From assembly GCF_026914265.1 (NCBI RefSeq), contig NC_069124.1:58248589-58312588 (forward strand): DNA of 64,000 nucleotides, read 5' to 3'. The notes under the pieces are model-generated. The model was not told where the DNA came from and ran no database searches. It saw only the letters and a list, made by a program, of their open reading frames with translations. Position 1 is the stretch's first letter. Each line of letters starts with the position of its first letter. The position numbers were made by a program, and so were the translations under genes. Source of the stretch: Mya arenaria (taxonomy: Eukaryota > Mollusca > Bivalvia > Myida > Myidae). This document shows, one piece after another, positions 58,857-64,000 of this stretch.

Positions 58857-59640
58857 AGGTGTTGAAGCAGTGCTTCAACACCCCTGTTCTCTATACAATG
58901 TATACAGCCAGAGATTTTGAAGATTTACTTCAACTCCTCTGTTATAGTCTATATACATTGTGGAAGCGTGCACTATACTCTATTCATTGTCAAGAGGTGT
59001 TGAAGCAGTGCTTCAACACCCCTGTTCTCTATACAATGTATACAGCCAGAGATTTTGAAGATTTACTTCAACTCCTCTGTTATAGTCTATATACATTGTG
59101 GAAGCGTGCACTATACTCTATTCATTGTCAAGAGGTGTTGAAGCAGTGCTTCAACACCCCTGTTCTCTATACAATGTATACAGCCAGAGATTTTGAAGAT
59201 TTACTTCAACTCCTCTGTTATAGTCTATATACATTGTGGAAGCGTGCACTATACTCTATTCATTGTCAAGAGGTGTTGAAGCAGTGCTTCAACACCCCTG
59301 TTCTCTATACAATGTATACAGCCAGAGATTTTGAAGATTTACTTCAACTCCTCTGTTATAGTCTATATACATTGTGGAAGCGTGCACTATACTCTATTCA
59401 TTCTTAGAGGTGTTGAAGCAGTGCTTCAACACCCCTGTTCTCTATGCAATGTATCAACCAGAGATTTTGAAACTTTACATCAATTCCTCTGTTATAGTCT
59501 ATATACATTGTGGTGGCGTGCACTATTCTCTATCTGTAAATTTGAACCTGTGTTATAGTCTATATACATTGTGGTAGCGTGCACTATACTAAACTCATTC
59601 TCAGAGGTGTTGAAGCAGTGCTTCAACACCTCTGTTCTCT
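58857..59640. repeat. 138-bp tandem array carrying an 11-bp-stem hairpin
   Basis: Units start at 58857, 58995, 59133, 59271 and 59408, with a partly deleted one ending at 59605-59640. The first four are almost identical. Each holds GGTGTTGAAGC, AGT, then the exact complement GCTTCAACACC; in the last copy the stem reaches about 14 pairs. The rest of the unit has CTGTTATAGTCTATATACAT and ATACAATGTATACAG. The 138-bp length (46 codons) yields a spurious repetitive frame. Confidence 0.92.
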
Positions 59641-59765
59641 ATTCAATGTATACAAACGGAGATTTTTGAACAAAAAATGAAGAAAACTGCACAAAAATAG
59701 TTTTGATGAATTTATGTCATATCAGGCAACATATTTAATATACTTAAATCATAGAACAATTATAT

Positions 59766-60300
59766 GACGCAAAAAATGATTTTTGGGGTAAAATGTTGGA
59801 AAAATTAAATGAAAATGACAATTTATGAATTTTGCCAATAACTCTGCCTAATTTTGCAATAAAAACACCAGAACTACTGCAGCTAATATATATCATTTAA
59901 CATTATTATATATTATATAGAAACACAGTTTTTTTTTAAAATATGATTTTCGGGGTAAAATGTATGAAAAATTAAATGGAAATGAGAATTTCTGGAATTT
60001 GCCAATAACTTTTTCAAATATTGCAATAGAATGACCAGAATTACTGTATTTCATAAATATTACAGTTTAATATATCAAAAGTAAAGAAACTATGTAATTT
60101 TGTGAAATGTGAATTTTGGGGAAAATGTTTGAAAAATTAAATAAAAATGAGAATTTCTGAAATTGCAAATTATTAGCACAAATTTTGCAATACAATGACC
60201 AGAAATTTTACTGTATTCAATAGACACTATAATACAGTATAACAAACCTAAAGTGTAGAAACCATGTATTGTGTGAAGTGTGATTTGGGGGGTAAAATGA
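59766..60300 (+). repeat. degenerate AT-rich ~160-180-bp tandem units
   Basis: Four units share TTTTGGGGTAAAATGT, GAAAAATTAAATGAAAATGA and GAATTTTGCCAATAACT, followed by TTTTGCAATA and CCAGAA. No coding potential. Confidence 0.7.
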
Positions 60301-62470
60301 AATTAAATAAAAATCGACACACAGCAGTTATCAAACAACACAAATAAACAAAAATCATTTATGTGCATTTTTCTGAAATTGTCTCCTTAATTTTTGAAGC
60401 TCTGCATCAATCCTCTGTCAAATCAACTAACCTTGTTCTCTGTATTCATTTATGATGATCCCCTTTTAGTTAATTAATCTTTTGAAATCATTGAAAATTG
60501 ACCTTTTTCTCTGTCACCTGTATGTCGATGAATTTTATAATGCAGATATTTGCCAGACTCGCAAAATTCATAACAAACCAAAAGCCCAAGGCATTTTTTC
60601 AAGAATATAATGCGACAGTCACTTGGGTGTGGAGCCTTGCCCAGCAACGTCTACATTTTTAAATTGTCATAGCCTAAAATTGCCATTTCCCGACATGCCA
60701 ACATTTAGACATATCCAACATGATAACCCAAACTAAGGTCTCCCTAGGCTAAATACTTTTCCAGCTAGACACTAGAATTGGACCTACAATATCGAAGATG
60801 TCCATAAAACCCAATTCACATAACAGGACAGGAGACCAGGACAACCAAAAGACATGGTTGTCTATGTTATAAACAAACAAGACTATGCATTTACCATAAC
60901 TGTATCTATTTTGAACATGAACAGAACATTAGTAAATTTAATCCTAAGAATCTGATGTCAATAATCCCGTACATGTATGTATATCTATGTCCATCAATAT
61001 GATAAGAAATGGAAGTTTCTTCTAAAACATACACAGAAACAGCTATTGTTCATATAAACCATAACATAAGGTGTCTTATAATTATGTCAACAAGAGCTGT
61101 CTTTGGACAGCACACTCAATTAAATGAGGCTTTGTCTTAAAAATGAATACAATAATGATGTAATATGTGCCTGTCGAAAGCAATAAAAAGAGTCAAATTA
61201 AAAAGTTAACTAGAAATGCTGCAATGCAACAAGAACTTCAGCCTTTATTGTGAGATTCAGTTTTAAATGTATCAAAACTGAAGTTATTCAGTACCAAGCA
61301 TTTTTCTATTTTTAGTTACAGTGACCATGACCCTAGGGACCCAAATCAAATATAAAAATGAATGGAAATTTTGCCTTTAGACAGTTATTAAATGGTAAAT
61401 AATATTTGACAGTTATCTATGTACATCTACATTTTAACTTTAAAAAGGTTTCCTTGACATTAAACAATCATTTGTTTTTATAAACAAAAAATTAACAAAA
61501 CAATGTGGCGAACAGATCAAGAATCTAGGTTTAAGAAGTGACATTTCTAGAGGCTTACCATGTGCTCCAATATGTATGGAACTTAATAACCATGGTTTTA
61601 TTGAATTTATACTGTCATATAGGATAATGTGCATTATAGTTAACAGAACACTCAAAAGTACAATGAAACATTTAGGTTAGAAGTTAAAATATAATTAGAC
61701 AATTAGCCATAATTGACCAAGTCAGTATGGAAATTAACAACAGAACAAGGTAACTAAAAAAAATATAGATTAAAAATAATAATATATGATTTGCATTCAT
61801 TTAATTCATGTTTAAAACAAACTTTTAATAATGAGCTAGCTCAATTGTTACTAAGCAATGTGCTTTATTGCTCACCTCAGAACCAGACACATTATTTGTT
61901 TCAATAATATGTTCACAAGATTTTATTCACTAAAATATGTGCCTAATTATTAACTTTTTACATGTTATGCCTTATTTGTTGTAAAGTCTTGCTGGCTAAG
62001 TTGTGATTTATGATGAGGAAACAATACCTCTATGAATAGCAATTTTTAAGGCTTTTAATACTTGATTTAGTGACTCCTGTTTCATCTTACCTACATTCAT
62101 TCTTTAAGGAGGGCTTGGGAAGAGAATATGACCTATAAAACTAGAACATAGTTTTTTTCTAAAACTTGACCAAATTTCATTCATATAAAGTGGAACTTGA
62201 GGCCACTCTAATCAAACACATTTTGACCAATAAACAAGTTTCACCTAATATTATTTAAATGTTGACGAGAATAAATACTGACAAATATCATGAAAATTAT
62301 ATATATAGTTTCTGAAGCATTTACAGTTTATATTATTAGAACAAACAACCTACATGCTTTTTGTCCAACCTGAACAGTTATCAATCTCTACTAAGATTTT
62401 TTTGGTAAACATATTCTGGCCAGTATGAATAAAGACCAAAGAGACAAGAGCTGTCACAGAGACAGCGCTC
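60301..62470. other. AT-rich DNA, nothing supported
   Basis: Possibly intron or 3' flank of a gene to the right. Contains AAGAGCTGTC-type dispersed fragments at about 61093 and 62448, and no frame I can defend. Confidence 0.35.
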
Positions 62471-62479
62471 TCGACTATT

Positions 62480-63352
62480 CCGCTGCTTTTCAGTGAAAGG
62501 ATTGAAAAGTTTTGGCGAAACATGCATGGATCACTGTTAGATTAGATTTCAATGCAATACATGATGTGCTGAGATATTAACATAAATGTGGTTACATGCA
62601 AAATTTTAACCAGAATTTTTATCTAACTTGATTATTCAATTAGGTTGGGTGGTTGTATAAAGTCTCAATGCAATTCATCCAGTAGTTGCTGAGATATTAA
62701 CCTATGTGTGCTTACATGCAAAACCTTAACCAGAATTTCTGAGTGAAATAATAAACGCAAGTATTTGCATTAAATGCAAACTATAGTTATATAACTTGGA
62801 AAATTAAGTAGGTTGGATGGTTGAGTACCATTGTATCAAGTCTCAATGCAATACCTCAAGCAGTTGCTGAGATATTAACCTTAGATATAATGTGTGCTTC
62901 CATGCAAAACCTTAACCAGAATTTCTAAGTCAAATAATAAAGGCCTATTATTTACATTAAATGCAAACTAGAGTTATCTTACTTGTTTAAAAAAAGTAGG
63001 TTGGATGGTTGAGTACCATTGTATCAAGTCTCAATGCAATACCTCAAGCAGTTGCTGAGATATTAACCTATGTGTGCTTGCATGCAAAACCTTAACCAGA
63101 ATTTCTAAGTCAAATAATAAAGGCCTATTATTTACATTAAATGCAAACTAGAGTTATCTTACTTGTTTAAATAAGTAGGTTGGATGGTTGAGTACCATTG
63201 TATAAAGTCTCAATGCAATACCTCAAGTAGTTGCTGAGATATTAACCTATGTGTGCTTGCACGCAAACCCTTAACCAAGGGGTGACACCGACGCCGACGC
63301 TTGGGTGAGTAGTATAGCTCTCCATATTCTACGAAAAGTTGAGCTAAAAATG
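62480..63352 (-). repeat. dispersed repeat with ~180-bp units, family A
   Basis: Four to five units with AAATGCAAACTAGAGTTATC, GTAGGTTGGATGGTTGAGTA, CAGTTGCTGAGATATTAACC and CCTTAACCAGAATTTCTAAG, spaced 180-187 bases, ending in GACACCGACGCCGACGC and a TAGCTCTCC...GAGCTAAAAA terminus like that at 540-600. Confidence 0.85.
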
Positions 63353-63567
63353 AGTCCCCATACTAAAGTGTTAACGCTGTATGAAACTGTTAATAAAAAT
63401 GAAGGACAGACTATGATCAATCACAATAGTTCAACATGAGCACTTTGTACTGTGTTGAGGTAAATGTTAATCATCCAACTTATCTAAGGGTAATCTATTT
63501 TCAAATCTATAATGTATTTGTCTGTTAAAAGTTAAAATTGGTATATCATTCCAATTTTAGTGAATCT

Positions 63568-63652
63568 TTATGTGACGGATGTCTTGTCCATTAAGTTGCC
63601 TTCAATGAAGATTTTGAAGTCAGGCTGTCTCTTGTTGGATGTGGGGAGTTTT
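63568..63652 (-). CDS. possible terminal exon of a gene entering from the right
   Basis: After an acceptor (tctttcag) one base plus 27 codons read KLPTSNKRQPDFKIFIEGNL then MDKTSVT and TAA. The composition is coding-like and the acceptor is good, but one short exon cannot be tested alone and the family is not recognised. The remaining exons would lie at or beyond the right edge. Confidence 0.35.
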
Positions 63653-64000
63653 CTGAAAGAAAAAGGAACATTAAGCAATACATAAACACAGTTCCATTGT
63701 TGGCTTCAAATATTGAACTATTAAGGAGCTTTTCATTCATTTGTGCCATTGGCTTCAATGTTAAAATTTGATAGTTACCCCATATAAGTATCATTTGAAA
63801 GGGCTTTGCATACTGATTACTTATATGTAAAATCAATGACAAGAACATATTTTCACCTTGAAAAGTTATTGCTGGCATCCCAAAATCACATTATTGTTCA
63901 TCAGATACATTAAGTTATTATCTATCTTGCAAAAGCTCTATGGTTGATTTTGAAATATGATAGTTCTTATACATATTATATCTTAATATTACAAATTAGC

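Noticed and set aside
58859-59407. 182-residue frame with 46-residue repeats
   Set aside because: The 138-bp unit is divisible by three; the unit is dominated by a hairpin and AT-rich words, has no splice context and no recognisable domain.
1-63352. Family A repeat at both window ends as a pair of terminal repeats of one giant element
   Set aside because: The same terminal block also occurs at 20.5 kb in the other orientation and the copies are degenerate arrays; an ordinary dispersed family explains this.

Overview
The window is animal nuclear DNA: AT-rich, with genes split by GT-AG introns, dense short interspersed repeats, tandem arrays and small DNA transposons. Two genes have clear animal orthologues (EIF3F and NFRKB). 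The repeat content (GACCTTTGACC-type repeats, tRNA-headed SINEs, MITE-like elements, long microsatellites) suggests a mollusc, most likely a bivalve. That species-level reading is inference, not proof.

Layout. 1-4006: the 5' two thirds of EIF3F on the minus strand, its 3' end running off the left edge; introns hold MITEs and two repeat families. 4007-4632: a 626-bp gap between the divergent EIF3F and NFRKB start codons, a likely shared promoter. 4633-25313: a complete NFRKB orthologue on the plus strand (INO80 chromatin-remodelling complex), 28 coding exons whose phases join without a break into 1300 codons plus stop. 25.3-27.6 kb: convergent spacer. 27607-37082: an unrecognised 8-exon minus-strand gene of 479 residues with repeated YSNTF-type motifs; one of its introns carries a 3.5-kb element built of AGCTTAGC-like arrays. 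37.1-39.4 kb: 180-bp repeat arrays in inverted arrangement and a strong GC-rich hairpin. 39.4-43.7 kb: candidate exons of a plus-strand gene, with a 1.6-kb transposon (8-bp target duplication) in the last intron. 43.8-45.0 kb: 29-bp tandem array. 45-49.4 kb: SINEs and unremarkable intergenic DNA. 49487-50017: an intact small glycine-rich membrane-protein gene. 52.1-58.4 kb: two hAT/ZMYM-like transposase fragments in the wrong relative order, separated by a 3.07-kb inverted-repeat element. 58.86-59.64 kb: 138-bp tandem array carrying a perfect hairpin. 59.7-63.6 kb: AT-rich repeats, ending in a possible last exon of a gene entering from the right.

Functionally the two recognised genes are housekeeping: eIF3f in translation initiation, NFRKB as the INO80 subunit that binds and restrains the UCH37 deubiquitinase.

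Two patterns stand out. (1) Several unrelated elements (30.9-34.3, 42.0-43.6, 53.9-57.0 and possibly 37.4-38.9 kb) share one design: long inverted arms made largely of short tandem units that are often palindromic, like foldback elements. (2) NFRKB repeatedly carries decayed tandem copies of exon segments just upstream of the working exon, including a 145-bp array before exon 14.
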